Shown one piece after another: positions 1 through 12,132 of a DNA stretch of 64,000 nt. The notes below the pieces were generated by a model. That model saw nothing but the letters and a program-made list of their open reading frames with translations, made no database searches and was not told the DNA's origin. Position 1 is the first letter of the stretch. Each line of letters starts with the position of its first letter. Both the position numbers and the translations under genes were made by a program. Source of the DNA: Tethya wilhelma (lineage: Eukaryota > Porifera > Demospongiae > Tethyida > Tethyidae); the NCBI GenBank assembly GCA_964030475.1, contig CAXIPT010000002.1, positions 5,730,161 to 5,794,160 of the forward strand. The letters run 5' to 3'.

Positions 1-175
1 TGATGTGTATTTTATATTTGCTAGTTGCTCCTTGCACATATTTTGTGGGATACGAGGCAAATCAGTAAATTAAATGGTTTCAATGGTAAGAATCAGTATA
101 ATAGCTCAATGCATAGACATTCACACCCATGAAGACTTACATCCCATGCATGCACATGCATATCAATAGACTTAC

Positions 176-908
176 TTGCTTCTGATGTTCGTATCTCCAT
201 CAGTTCTGTCAATGGACTCTCCCCAACACTTGTATTGGCCGACAGTTGAATAGCCACCAGTGAATATGGTTCCAAATCAACAATGCTGAATGTAGTTGTG
301 TTTGAATCGATAGAATGTCCTTTTGAATCAAGTGTTCCATTTTGATAAAACACATACAGTGTATAAGCTGTGATGATACCATTGGGAGTCAATGGTGGTT
401 GCCACACTATGGTCAGGTTGTAGGGACTGCTATTGTCTATTGTAACATTGACTGGAGGACCATCAGGAGCTGCATAAAATATTAGGCAAAACACAGAGTA
501 TCATAAAACGATAGTCATAAAATTATAGTCTAATAGGGAAATAAACTTCTCTTCAGCGAAACAATTTTAATTTTCCCCTAAAAAAAAGACCTACATACAC
601 ACCATATTAAGTACCTTCTTCCAGAGTTATTTCTTGAGCACATTCAACAGTGGAGTTCCCATTGGTGGTCTGGACAGACACACAGCATTCATAACTCTTG
701 TATGGATGTAGCATTTCAACTGTAAAGTTTAGTGTCCCGTTTTCCAATTCTTCAATGATGGTGATGTAATCAAGATCTTGTTCAGATTCACAGCTGAGTG
801 AGTAGGACAGGATGGTCCCATCTCTTCCTTCATTGTCAGTAGGTGAGTCCCATGTGAGCATCATGTGACGTGATCCAGTTGGGATAAGAGTAACATTAGA
901 TGGTGGGC
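176..908 (-). CDS. two fibronectin type III exons of the EGF/FN3 gene
   Basis: Exons 615-908 and 176-469 each encode one 98-residue FN3 domain and are in phase 1-1 like the EGF exons. Both start with G-P-P or D-G-P-P, have the conserved Trp in strand B (LTWDSP, IVWQPP) and the Tyr/Leu pair near the end ([24 protein letters not shown]). Several N-x-T/S glycosylation sequons occur. The gene continues beyond the left edge, so further domains are unknown. Confidence 0.8.
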
Positions 909-3900
909 CTGTATAATATACACAGACAACTCTATGGACATGCACTTCTTCAAGAAATACAACACTTTTTTTTTTTGGAATACTCAGCTTAGAATCAATA
1001 CTTTAAAATGTCATCTTTGGAGTATATTCTTGCTTAAATTTATAGCAGCTATTCACATTCAAAGATGCTATCAAAATAATCCTATAAATCATAATATATA
1101 TACCTAAACAACTGATTGAGTCTGTTGTTATGGTGTATCCAGGATGGCAGTGACATGTGTAGGAGCCAGCAGTATTCGTACAGATTTGCTCACATAAATC
1201 CACTTCAGCAGCACATTCATCGATATCTAGATAAGCCAAAGAAAGACTGCACCATGTGCTAGCTATTACCCTATAGAGCTAGCACTAGCTTCAATAGGGA
1301 CATAGTGTATATGCATAGAGCCTTATATACCGGCCTACCCTGTGCCGTTTAATTTTTAAGGATTAAACGTGGGCCAGGGAACAAGGCTATAGTGTATGCA
1401 TTAAAGTCTAGAAATTAAGCTTATAGACTTTCCTCCTGGCTGTATGTATGCATAAAATAGTTTGAACAAGGAATTTTAGTATAACAGTCATGTTGGCAAG
1501 ATTTAACATACTACTACAGTAGAACCTCGATTATCCGAACACCTTGGGGCACAGCCTAACTTCAAGTGTTCGGAAAACCAAATTTGTTCGGATAACTGAA
1601 GCGATAAAATTACGCTTGTTTTCACCGCTCTAGCAGTAGCCACGATAGTTTTACTAGCTCTTTAGCATCTCAGAACACTAATAGATCGTATTTTTCTTCG
1701 ATCAAACTTGAATAATAGTGACCGCGTGCACGATTACGTAAGCCTCGAGCTCGAAAAAAGGGCGGAGTCTGTTCGGATTTGTTCTAATTAACCGAAATTT
1801 GGTCTTCCAGCTCTGTTCGGATAATCGAGCGTTCGGATAAGTGAGGTTCGGATAATCGAGGTTCTACTGTATACTACTTTTTGCTATAGATTGTGCATGT
1901 GTGAGTTTACCTTGACATGATATAAGGTCGCTTTGTAGCTGATAACCCACATTGCATTGGCATTCGTATGATCCAAGGGTATTGTTACAGAGTTGCTCAC
2001 AACGGTCTGTTTCTAACTCACATTCATTCAAGTCTGAAACAACAACAAAAAAAGAACCGCTAACATGATTATTATATCCAGTTTAGCCTACTAGTAGATC
2101 AAGTTACTTTTTTTCAATAAACATACCATTGCAAGAGTAGCCATCACCATCACTCAGATAGTAGCCAGTATTACAACTGCAATGGTAGGATCCTGGGTCG
2201 TTGACACACACTTGATGACAGGTTGTGTTACCAACATCTCCAGGAAGACACTCATCAATATCTAAGTGGAATAATGTATGTATATAATTATGTGCTAGCA
2301 TTTCTCTGGATTTCAAGTTTACCCTTATTTGTGTACAATGAAGTCAATTGAATTGAATGAACTAACAAATGCATGCCATGCTAATACATCTGCAGACTGC
2401 AGACTGCAGACTATTGTTTTTTCTCCTTTCTCTGTGAAAATTGGATATTTCGAGATATATATATACCTTCACATGATATGAGATTATTTTGTAGCACATA
2501 GCCAACATTGCAATAACACTCGTATGATCCATCAGTGTTGTTACAGAGCTGATCACATTGGTCCGTTCCTAGTTTACACTCATTAAAGTCTAAAGAAAAC
2601 AAATAAAAAAACAAACAAACAAACAAACAACCATAGTGATAATTAATTGATGAGATTAAGTCAAGTCAGCATGCATTATATAGAATCTAAGAATTACACA
2701 AGATCAGTCTTTTTTACAATATAATACAGGCTATTTCAGTGAGCAATATTCTCACGCTAAAAAGTAAGAAAGCATGGGAAAGAGGCGAGTTACAAATCTA
2801 GTACAGAATTTGCTTTTGAACATTTTAAACTAACCATTGCAAGTGAAACCATCACCATTTAGATAGTAGCCAGTGTTACAACTACAATGAAAGGAGCCCA
2901 GGTCGTTGACACACACTTGATGACAGGTTGTGTTACCAACATCTCCAGGAAGACACTCATCAATATCTGAATGCATAGATATTATCATTACAATCATCAC
3001 ACATGCATTGTTGTTGGAATAATAACGTATACGCACATATTACCATAATTACTTACCATCACAGTGATGATTGTCAGAGTTTAAAGTCCACCCTGGTCGA
3101 CAGCCACACTCATACGAGCCAATAGTGTTGGCACAGTCATGTTCACACTCATCCACCCCCTCAAGACACTCATCAATGTCTACAAACATAATAGGAACGG
3201 AACAAAAATAAATAGGTACGTACCATCTGTGAAACATAATGAAACTATTGTGGGAATGCAAAATTTGCATAAACTTGTATAGTCTATTAATTTTAATACA
3301 AGAATTTAAAGGATTATTTATTTCTGTCAATAATCATACACAGATCTGCACTAGAGTGACAGTGCAGTTGGGATTGGCATATAATATAATAGTATAGCAT
3401 GCAGGCCAAGAAGCTACCTTGACAAGAGTAAGAGTCGTTGTTGAGTGAGTATCCTGAGAAACAGAGACAGTGATGTGATCCGTGTGAATTGTTACAGATC
3501 TGCTGACAATAGTGGGTCCCAATCATACACTCGTTGATATCTGAAATGCACGCATACATCAATTAATACAGCATATAAACATGAAATACCATACATCAAG
3601 AAAAATGAATAAACCTGGCTATAGCAAAGTGAGGGTATAAAGTGTCACCATTGATTTTTCACCCTTACCGTCACAAGTGTATCCATCTTCATCAATGATG
3701 AATCCATCCCTACAGTAACACTTGTAAGAGCCAACTGAGTTGCCACATAGCTGTTGACAGTTATCAGTCTGTTCCATACATTCATCAATATCTAATGGAT
3801 AAAGATACTAGAGATAACTTTCAAAACGAACTTGTGTGTTTATGTGTGTTCAAAATACAGTTCTTACTCATACCAATGCATTTGTGTTGGTTTTCATGTA

Positions 3901-6900
3901 AAGAGAAGCCATCTGTACAACTGCAGAGATATGATCCAATGGTGTTGGTACACAACTGATCACAGCTGCTTGTCCCCTCTTCACATTCATCAATATCTAA
4001 AACAAAGGGGCCAAGTTATTTTAAACAGTTTGAAAGTCTTATGGTTATGAATCCTCTATATATACTCTGGCTATCCTAAACAGACCAAATTACTCACAAC
4101 ATTCTTATAGTAGTCTTAATTCTAGCTGGCATCCCCAGCAAAATAATAATAATTTATACTTAAAATTTTTAGAAATCTACATGTCATTTTTTTCCTGAGA
4201 GTCTTACAAGCATAAAGTATGAATGGAAAAGGATGCATGGTCTGCATAATACAAGCTGGTAGTTAGAGCAATTTTCCAAAGCTTGAGTCACAACAATGTG
4301 CATGAATACAAAAGAGAATTTTGAGATTAATTTTTCTCCCTTACCATTACAAGTGTACCCATCATCGTCAATGATGAATCCATCCCTGCAATAGCAGGTG
4401 TAAGATCCCACTGTATTGTTACATAGCTGTTGACAGTTGTTAGTCTGTTCCATACATTCATCAATATCTAACAGATAAAGAGGAACCTACTATGTATTGA
4501 ACATTATAAAGAACTATATATCATTAAAATGTGGTTGTATGTATGTGTGTGTTTGCTTTGTGTATGCATGTGTGTGACTGCATGTGTACGTGTGTGCTTG
4601 CAAGCATGTGTGGGTTTAATTTGGTCTTGCTCGTACCAATGCATTCGTGTTGGTTTTCATGTAAAGAGAAGCCATCTGTACAACTGCAGAGATATGATCC
4701 AACGGTGTTGGTACACAACTGATCGCAACTGCTCGTTCTCTCCTCACACTCATCAATATCTACAAAAATTATCACAAGGGATTGAAAATCACAATAGTTT
4801 TTATCATGCTTGGATGGTAGATATCTAGCTACATGAATTACTGTATTATTATGTCATGCCTACCAAGAATGTATTAGGGAGGGTACTCAACAGCATACTT
4901 CTAGTATTGCATAATATAATGCCTTTTTGAAATTATTAAGTGAGTGTCAAAATTAATGTAAATAATTTTCATTAAAATATAGATACCCAAAGTTAATGAT
5001 ATTCACATTTGACCCTCACTTACATACACTCTTTCTGAAACTTTTGGACCTACCATCACAACTTTTGCCATCTAGGTTCAAGTTGTATCCATTGCTACAG
5101 CTACAAGCGAATGAACCAATGGTGTTGTGGCAGTTTTGAGTACAGTTGCTGGTATTTTCAAGACATTCATCTATGTCTGTTGATATAAGAGAAAATCAAT
5201 CGAATTCAGTTTGACAGATACTGGAATAACTTGAGTTCATAAAAATAGCGTAGATTATTATGTACCTATACAGGTGAACTGATTGTCCTGCAGTCTGTAT
5301 CCAGTGAAGCAGTCACAGTGAAATGAGCCAGGGTTGTTGGTGCATATGTGCTCACAGGAAGTGTTACCGACAGCACCCGATGAACACTCATTGATATCTG
5401 TCATGATAGGTACAGCAAATAAGAACTAAGGTACATTATAGTGCTGTGAATGCTGTGAATTCTGATATTAGAATTGTAATATATTATACCATTGCAATGA
5501 AATCCATCCATATCAAGCTGCCATCCAATGTTGCAGGTGCACTTGTATGTAGCAATGGTGTTGTGACAGTTCTGTTCACAAAGATCTATCCTTTCGGCAC
5601 ACTCATCAACATCTAAAAAAATGAACAAAAAACACCTCAGTCAAGACATGCACAATGTCATGCTGCTGCTATAGGGTATGGATACAGAAAAAAGGAATAA
5701 AAGCTGATATATTTGTATACATACAGTGAAAAGGACAGAAATTGATAGTAGTCCATACATGCATAAATGATTTTCTTACCATCACACTGTTTTCCATCGG
5801 GATTGAGATGGTATCCAGGGAAACAGCTGCATAGATACGAGCCGATTGAGTTAGCGCAAATCTGACTGCAATTGTGAGTCCCATCAAAGCACTCATCAAT
5901 GTCTAATTAAATAATTATTGAGGGGTGAAGTTTAGGAAGGAGCTATAGGCTACCATATTATGTTAGTTACCATAGCAGCGGTATCCATCACTGCTTATTA
6001 TGAAGCCCATGGAGCAGCTGCAAGAGTAGGAACCAATGGTGTTGTGACAATGTTGAGTACACCTGTCAGTCCTCAGGGAGCACTCGTCGATATCTGCAAA
6101 AGTATTCAGTATAGACAAGTCAATGACTTGAGGGGGGATAAGGAAAGGGTTTCGAAAATTAAGAGAATAGAGAGAGTTATTCCTTGCATATTTGCACATA
6201 ATGCACTCCCACCGCCCACCCCTTCATGCACCTCCCATACATGTTTATCTGTTTCTAGAACTTTCAAATTGACTCCACACTATATTATGATTTTCAGGAA
6301 GAGAATGGGGCTTGGTATACCAAGCAAAGGTAATATGGTTGAATATGATTTGTGTACATACCTGTACATGTGATGTTGTCCTCAGTGAGACGGTAGCCAA
6401 AGAAACAACTACAGTGATAGGAGCCAGGTTCGTTCATGCACAGATGATGACAAGTGATGTTACCAATGCCTCCTTCAATACACTCATCAATATCTACACA
6501 CAATGTTATGTATTTGTGGAATATATTTTAAAAAAAGTTAGAAAGCACGGATTCGAAGTTAATTTGTTTCATTCTTTATTTTGGAAGACAAAATGCTTTG
6601 AAATTAATAGCCTCATTCTCATGACCTTTCCGTGACTCACAAATCGAGGAAAGGTCAAAGGGGAGATTGAGTGCCTGGGAATGAGGCTAACATTTCAGCC
6701 TACCATTGCAGTTATAGTCATCTTCATCCAAAGCCCATCCACTGGTGCAGTCACAGCTGTATGAGCCTACTGTATTGATACACGTCTGAGCACACACGTC
6801 TAAATCAAGATGGCATTCGTCAACATCTGTATAGGGAAATTTGATCACAAAATTGACTTTATCAGGGAATACATGTTTAGGAAAATTAAGAAGCTATAGA

Positions 6901-9044
6901 CAAATGAAGGATCATTATACAGATATAGGTAAATCTTCCATTCCAAATGCCATTAGGAACATAGTGACTTATATAGTCGGCTGGTCTTGGGTGTTCAATT
7001 CCAGCTGAGTATACCAGGATGTTTATTTTTAACTTGAAATAATATCTTCAAAAGAAAAACCCACTTTGCTTGGGTATATAAAACAGTAAGTTAACCCCTC
7101 GGCTACATTCTCAAGTTAAACTGATGTATATACCTTCACATGTGTGATTGTCTAGATGTAGAACATAGCCCTCTCTACAACTGCAAGTGTATGATCCAAC
7201 GGTATTGGTACAGAGTTGATCACACCCACTGGTACCTTCAGAACACTCGTCAATATCTAAAGAAATCAAGATCAATATCTTCAAAAATTCAAAACAGGTG
7301 TCAATCAAAACTAAACACACCGACACAACTGTGGTTGTTACTGCCCAGTCGGTATCCTGAAAAGCAATCACAGGTGTATGAGCCAATGGTGTTTTCACAG
7401 ACTTGACTGCAACGACTTGTTCTTTCTTCACATTCATTGATATCTATACATGCATAAATCAACAAAATTTATCTATCTACTATGTTACAAGTTAAAATAA
7501 AGATAGAGAGTAAAAACCAAGCCCCTCGGTAACATTTCTACTTTGTTTTAGGAGCTGTAGTTAACATTTGCAGGGAGAGAGCCTATAGGAACAAGACTAT
7601 ATAGCTATCTGGCGTGATGGGATCATGATTGCTATTTCAACCATCACTATCTTACCTGTGCAGTTCACCATGTCAGGTTGTAGTCTGTATCCAGTGAGGC
7701 AGTCACAATGGAAGGAACCAATGTCATTGACACACACCTGATGACAGGTGATGTTGCCAAGACCATCAGGTACACATTCATCAACATCTACAAATATAGA
7801 ACAGGAAATAGACAGTGCTTTATGAATGTATGCATGACGGCTATAATAATAGTCTTGATCACAAAGGCTATGCTTTCAAGCTATAAATTTTTTTCTTGTT
7901 GACTCATTTCTACTGAGCAATATGGTAAAGATCACCATTATGATATGCATTTAAATTTGGTGTTTTTAAAGCAAAAATTTCCCAATCTACGATACAATTA
8001 TGATCATGCACTAGCAAATAAGAATCATTGAACATACCACTGCAGTGAAAGCCATCAACAAGTGACCACCCAGGATCACAGCTGCACGAATATGAGCCGA
8101 CATTGTTGTGACAGTTTTGTTCACATCCATCAACTTCTTCTCTGCACTCATCGATATCTACACATAATATAATTATAGGAGGTAAGAAAGCCATGTATCA
8201 TGCATGCTAGCTGAGCTGGCATTTTTGGAACAACAGGTAAGTATGTAGCTACCATGATATTGAGTGCATGGCACTCCGATCAAAATTTCACTTTATACAC
8301 ACTGGACGATCATATAAATGGGTATTTGGATACTACAAAGATCACATGTACTAAAAACTTCAGTTATACATGTGAGCATATAAACCAAAATCTACACCAC
8401 AAGCTGATCGACGTCCTACCATCACAGTCTTTTCTGTTGGTGTTCAGTCGATATCCATCTTGGTAGCTACATGAGTATGATGACACGGTGTTAATGCAGA
8501 TCTGAGCACAGCTGTGAGTTCTCTCTGAACATTCATTGATATCTAAAGAAAGAACAAACAAAAAACATGTTATCTTCTTGACAATAAAAAAAAACTAAAT
8601 GTATGTTTAGCTAGACTATAAACTTACCATCACAACTGATGCCATTTGGACTCAGTCTGTAGCCACTTGTACAGCTGCAATTGTAGGAGCCAACAGTGTT
8701 GTGACAGTTTTGATGACATTGATCAGTTCCCAATAAACATTCATTGATATCTGCGACAAAAAAATAAGGATTTGTTTGCAATCTCTTGAACAACTAAAAA
8801 AAACACACTCTTTATACAGAAGACAATGAGAATAGGTTAGGGTACTTAGGAGAAACAGATGCAAATTCACGAAAAAAGTGAATAAAGTAAAAAAAAAATG
8901 CACAAATTTCGAATAACTTGATACCATTGCAACCAAAGCTGTTTGATGAGAGTGTGTAGCCAGTAATACAGCTACACCAGTAGGACCCTGGTTGATTGTG
9001 GCAATTCTGGACACATTGATCTGTACCGGCTGTGCACTCATTTA

Positions 9045-9086
<42 letters not shown>

Positions 9087-10016
9087 TGTGTGGGTGTGTG
9101 TATGTCTCCTTAAAAAATATTATCATTACAGTGTTATACATAATACTGTGAATTTAACGATAACATCTGCATAATATATAGTTTACCATTGCAGGTGTGT
9201 CCATTGCTAGCTAGTAGGTATCCAGTAGCCTCGTACCAGGCCACACCCTCTTTTAGTGTTACACACTAAGAATCGGGAGGGCCTGGTATATAACGGCACG
9301 TGAGGTCGAACAGTGGTCGAACCGTATCATAGTTGTGACGTAGGCAAACCCAAAAACGTCACTTCCGTTTTGTGAAAAGAGAAATTTTGGCAAAAAACAA
9401 GCCCTTGGAGCTCATCTCGCTAGCGAGACTACTTGAGGGAAGTTGCTAGCCATTGCCAGTACAGCTCAACGTGGTTTTTCGCCATAATTTTCAACTTTCC
9501 AAGTAAGTAATAGGTAATTTTACCAGCTGCTGATCTAGCTAAGACTGTGTAAGTTTGTCAGACAACTTACGATAGACTCAAATATATCGTTCAGTGTTTA
9601 AAACCAGAGCATAGCTACTGTACGCTATTTCCGTCTTCATTGCTGTCTTTGAACGCCTTGTAAATATCAGAGTTTAGTGGACAGTGCTTTCTGCCATTTT
9701 TACCGCTGCTTGCCAGGAGAATCCATGGAAATGCTAAAATTTTCTATGCGCTTCTGACGTCATTCACGTGCCGTCATATACCAGGCCCTCCCGCTTTTCA
9801 ACGTGTAACTTGAAGAGCTGGGAGGAGCCTGGGAACGAGGCTAGGTATCCAGAACTACAGCTACAAGTGTATGAGCCAATGGTGTTGGTGCATGTTTGAT
9901 CACACTGATGGGTCCTTTGAGAACACTCGTTGATATCTATGCAATTATAGAAGAGAAATACACATGTTGTGATTTTGTGAAAAACACATAATTATATGTG
10001 CGCACACAAACACACA

Positions 10017-10071
<55 letters not shown>

Positions 10072-11961
10072 ACACACAAAGAAAACTGTGTTCATTAGGC
10101 TTGTACTTTTTGGGGACATTTTATACACATAGTAGTAGCACATATTGTTGAAAGTGTGTATAGTTTTACTTTTGCTTTTACATACCAAAATTTAACAGTG
10201 TTGCTATGCCACATATTACTGTACACAACATGTATAATTATACCATGACAACTCATCCCATTAGTGCTTAGACTGTAGCCAGTATTACAACCACAATGGA
10301 ATGATCCAATGGTGTTGATACACATCTGTTCACAGTTATCAGTGTTCCAAGAACATTCATCTACATCTGCAAGTTTAGGTGCAAAAGAAATCATAATTGC
10401 ATAGTTGAGCTCTTATTGAAGAGTATAAGATTATATGTTTAGTCCTATAGCAATTGTGTGTATGCTTTAATAATTGATTAGTATACCTCTGCACACTTGT
10501 TTAAGAATAAATTTTGATATCATTATGATAAAAGAAACAAACTGAAAAATGCAAACAACTTTTAAAAATATATACTTTGTACATGTGTGTGTTTANACGA
10601 GCAGAAAGAAACAGATGTGATTAAATAGTTTGAGGTAAGTTCTGGACTATATTATAATATATAGTTATGGCTTCACTCTAAACTGAATTCCTTAAAATTC
10701 AGAGGTGGTGGCTCAATAATTTCTATGTAAACTGCACTGCTGTCACACAACACATATAATATAGAGTATCAAAACTTCATGCAAACTAGGATACTCAAAG
10801 TATAGTATACTCAGCCTATATGTCCGTGCTGACACGAAGTTGTTGACTGTTGGTTTAAGAACAACAGAGTTGGCATGCTGTTAGTGGGTTGTTTTTTGGT
10901 CGGCAATGTAACTCAGCATCACAAACAAGCATTCAGGCAATACTGTTGATTGACTAACTGACTATTATGACTGTTTGCAATGTCAATGTTGTTTTAGTTA
11001 ACCCTCAAAACCCTTAGTTAGTTATTGATTAGTTTTCTAAACTTCAAAAAAAATTTTAGTTAGTTTTAGTTTAGTTAACTAAAATTAATGTAAAAAAGGC
11101 TTAACTATAAGGGTTTTAGTTTAGTTAACTAACTAAAATTAGGTGTTTTGGGAATTTTTAAACTTAGTTTAGTCATTATTTTGACCAAGTCTTTATGATT
11201 TAGTTTTAGTTAGTTAAATAAAGGCAATTTTTGCTAAAACTAAAGGGTTAATTATTTTTAGTTTTAGTTTTAGTTAACTAAAACATCAGTGGAAAAATTA
11301 ACTGTTGTTTTACATGCAGGCACGCCCCAGGAATGCATGTAATTGTGTTTCTAGGGAGACTGCGGACATGCAGGCTCTCAGATTGTACAATACTATAGCT
11401 AAATTTTATAGAAGCATTAATTTTAGTAACTATAATTTTTTAGTTTTATTCATAATCATAACATTTACTGAGGGGGGCAATACAAGCTATTCACCTGAAG
11501 CTAATTTTTTAGTTAACTATACATAATGGTATTCCAAACTGTCATTTTAAGAATACTATTTTACCTTCTACATCTGCTCCAACCCCATGTACCACACTTG
11601 TATCTCTCAGTGCCACTTGATGCACTACGATATGAGGTCCGGGAAACTATTTCTCTTCTGTAGCACACCCTGCAGTGCATGCATGTAGCATGATTACTAT
11701 ATAGAAGAATTAAGAGACAAACACTACAAACAAATAACAAAAATGATGCAATGTTAGTTGTTACAGTTACATTGAAATTTATGGCACTTTTTTTTGGCAG
11801 ACTGTTTATAAGTCTCCATCAGTGCCAAGCAGTCATGGATCAGCCAGTTAATTAACATACCCTCGTTGTGCAGTGCTTTGATTCACATAGAAAAACAGCA
11901 GTAGAGTAACTGTTAAAGCACAGGCAAAAGAAGTTCTGAAGAAAGAAGCTTGGACAGCCAT
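176..11961 (-). CDS. multi-EGF / fibronectin type III extracellular protein, partial at 3' end
   Basis: An extracellular protein, read from high to low coordinates: a signal peptide exon (11861-11961), then EGF exons, then two FN3 exons. EGF exons in order: 10244-10366, 9187-9936 (interrupted), 8925-9047, 8628-8750, 8420-8542, 8038-8157, 7656-7787, 7321-7443, 7134-7256, 6704-6826, 6362-6493, 5971-6093, 5780-5902, 5490-5612, 5266-5397, 5054-5176, 4637-4759, 4345-4467, 3874-3996, 3669-3791, 3418-3540, 3057-3179, 2835-2966, 2467-2589, 2127-2261, 1911-2033, 1104-1226. Nearly all are phase 1-1 and 120-135 nt long. Each starts D-(I/V/L)-(D/N)-E-C and has the C-x-N-T-x-G-S-(Y/F)-x-C pattern typical of calcium-binding EGF domains. 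The FN3 exons are 615-908 and 176-469, both 294 nt. No membrane or cytoplasmic part is visible, so it may be a matrix protein or a receptor ectodomain. The link from signal exon to EGF exons crosses the N at 10596 and is not fully resolved. Confidence 0.85.
1517..1869. mobile_element. pogo/Tigger-like non-autonomous element in an intron
   Basis: A 353-bp element with terminal inverted repeats beginning CAGTAGAACCTCGATTATCC and mirrored at the right end. It is flanked by TA on both sides (1515-1516 and 1870-1871). TA target and CAGT ends fit Tc1/mariner-pogo MITEs. There is no coding capacity. It lies in the intron between EGF exons 1104-1226 and 1911-2033. Confidence 0.75.
6608..6689. mobile_element. 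82-bp palindromic element, TAGCCTC family
   Basis: Ends TAGCCTCATTC and GAATGAGGCTA are perfect 11-bp inverted repeats, and an internal ACCTTTCC/GGAAAGGT pair adds to the fold. It lies just downstream (sense strand) of the donor of the EGF exon 6704-6826. No flanking duplication is visible, so it is probably an old copy. Confidence 0.55.
9049..9100. repeat. (TG)n microsatellite abutting a 3' splice site
   Basis: TG repeats with a few GGG interruptions. On the sense (minus) strand this is a (CA)n run directly followed by the AG acceptor of EGF exon 8925-9047, in the place of a polypyrimidine tract. Confidence 0.9.
9187..9936 (-). other. EGF exon split by a mobile element
   Basis: The two halves, 9187-9225 and 9853-9936, sum to 123 nt, the standard EGF exon size in this gene, once element 9226-9843 and one copy of its 9-bp target duplication are removed. 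They then read as a normal EGF domain with donor and acceptor intact. As it stands, sense reading enters the element and meets a stop about 25 codons in. Because the exon is symmetric (phase 1-1), skipping it would keep the frame of the rest of the protein. Confidence 0.8.
9226..9843. mobile_element. 618-bp TIR element inserted in an EGF exon
   Basis: Ends TAGCCTCGTACCAGGC and GCCTGGGAACGAGGCTA are inverted repeats, and the insertion is flanked by a perfect 9-bp duplication, GGTATCCAG, at 9217-9225 and 9844-9852. A second, inner pair of about 29 bp (GGGAGGGCCTGGTATAT and mirror) starts near 9275 and ends near 9793, so the element may be nested. No transposase reading frame is present. Confidence 0.8.
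10008..10078. repeat. (CA)n microsatellite
   Basis: A CA run with two CATA interruptions, in the intron between EGF exons 9936 and 10244. Open frames read from it (HTHT or VCVC strings) are spurious. Confidence 0.9.
10367..11860. other. intronic/intergenic stretch with AT-rich repeats
   Basis: It holds the N at 10596 and, from about 11020 to 11290, a low-complexity region built of TTTTAGTTTAGTTAACTAA variants that fold back on themselves. A possible small minus-strand exon ends at about 11566. I see no other gene. Confidence 0.5.
11861..11961 (-). CDS. signal-peptide first exon, probably of the EGF/FN3 gene
   Basis: ATG at 11961 opens a 33-residue stretch: [12 protein letters not shown], then a hydrophobic core with [11 protein letters not shown], ending in a small-residue context (QSTA before QRG) that suits signal peptidase. 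It ends in phase 2 at a GTATGT donor. The next EGF exon needs phase 1, so at least one short exon must lie between. A stretch near 11566-11650 has an open frame ending V-E-G at a GTAAAA donor in the right outgoing phase, but its acceptor is unclear. Assignment to the EGF gene rests on strand and position. Confidence 0.6.
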
Positions 11962-12021
11962 GGTTTTTTGCGAGTAGTTGTTTTCGTGCTGTATACGCGT
12001 TTTTGCTAGTGCACGTGAATT

Positions 12022-12034
12022 GTGCGCATGCGCG
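12022..12034. promoter_or_regulatory. NRF1-like palindrome upstream of the signal-peptide exon
   Basis: GTGCGCATGCGCG matches the NRF1 core GCGCATGCGC. It lies about 60 nt upstream of the minus-strand ATG at 11961, next to a CACGTG E-box (12013-12018). No TATA box is evident. This fits a compact promoter in the 170-bp gap between the TRIM-NHL stop and this ATG. Confidence 0.45.
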
Positions 12035-12132
12035 AAACAAGCAAGAAAATTAGCGAATAAAAAACAATGCAGCAAAACACACTGGTACAAAAACATTACA
12101 CAAAAATTTAAAAGCACTTTGATTTTTGAACT

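Noticed and set aside
9226..9843. Element acting as a newly gained intron (introner) in the EGF exon
   Set aside because: No GT...AG pair at the duplicated target would restore the exon exactly.
9937..10188. Frame rich in V-C repeats
   Set aside because: A translation of a dinucleotide repeat.
1104..10366. Regularly spaced repeats that could recall a CRISPR array
   Set aside because: The units are EGF coding exons with splice sites and diverged codons, not identical short repeats with spacers.
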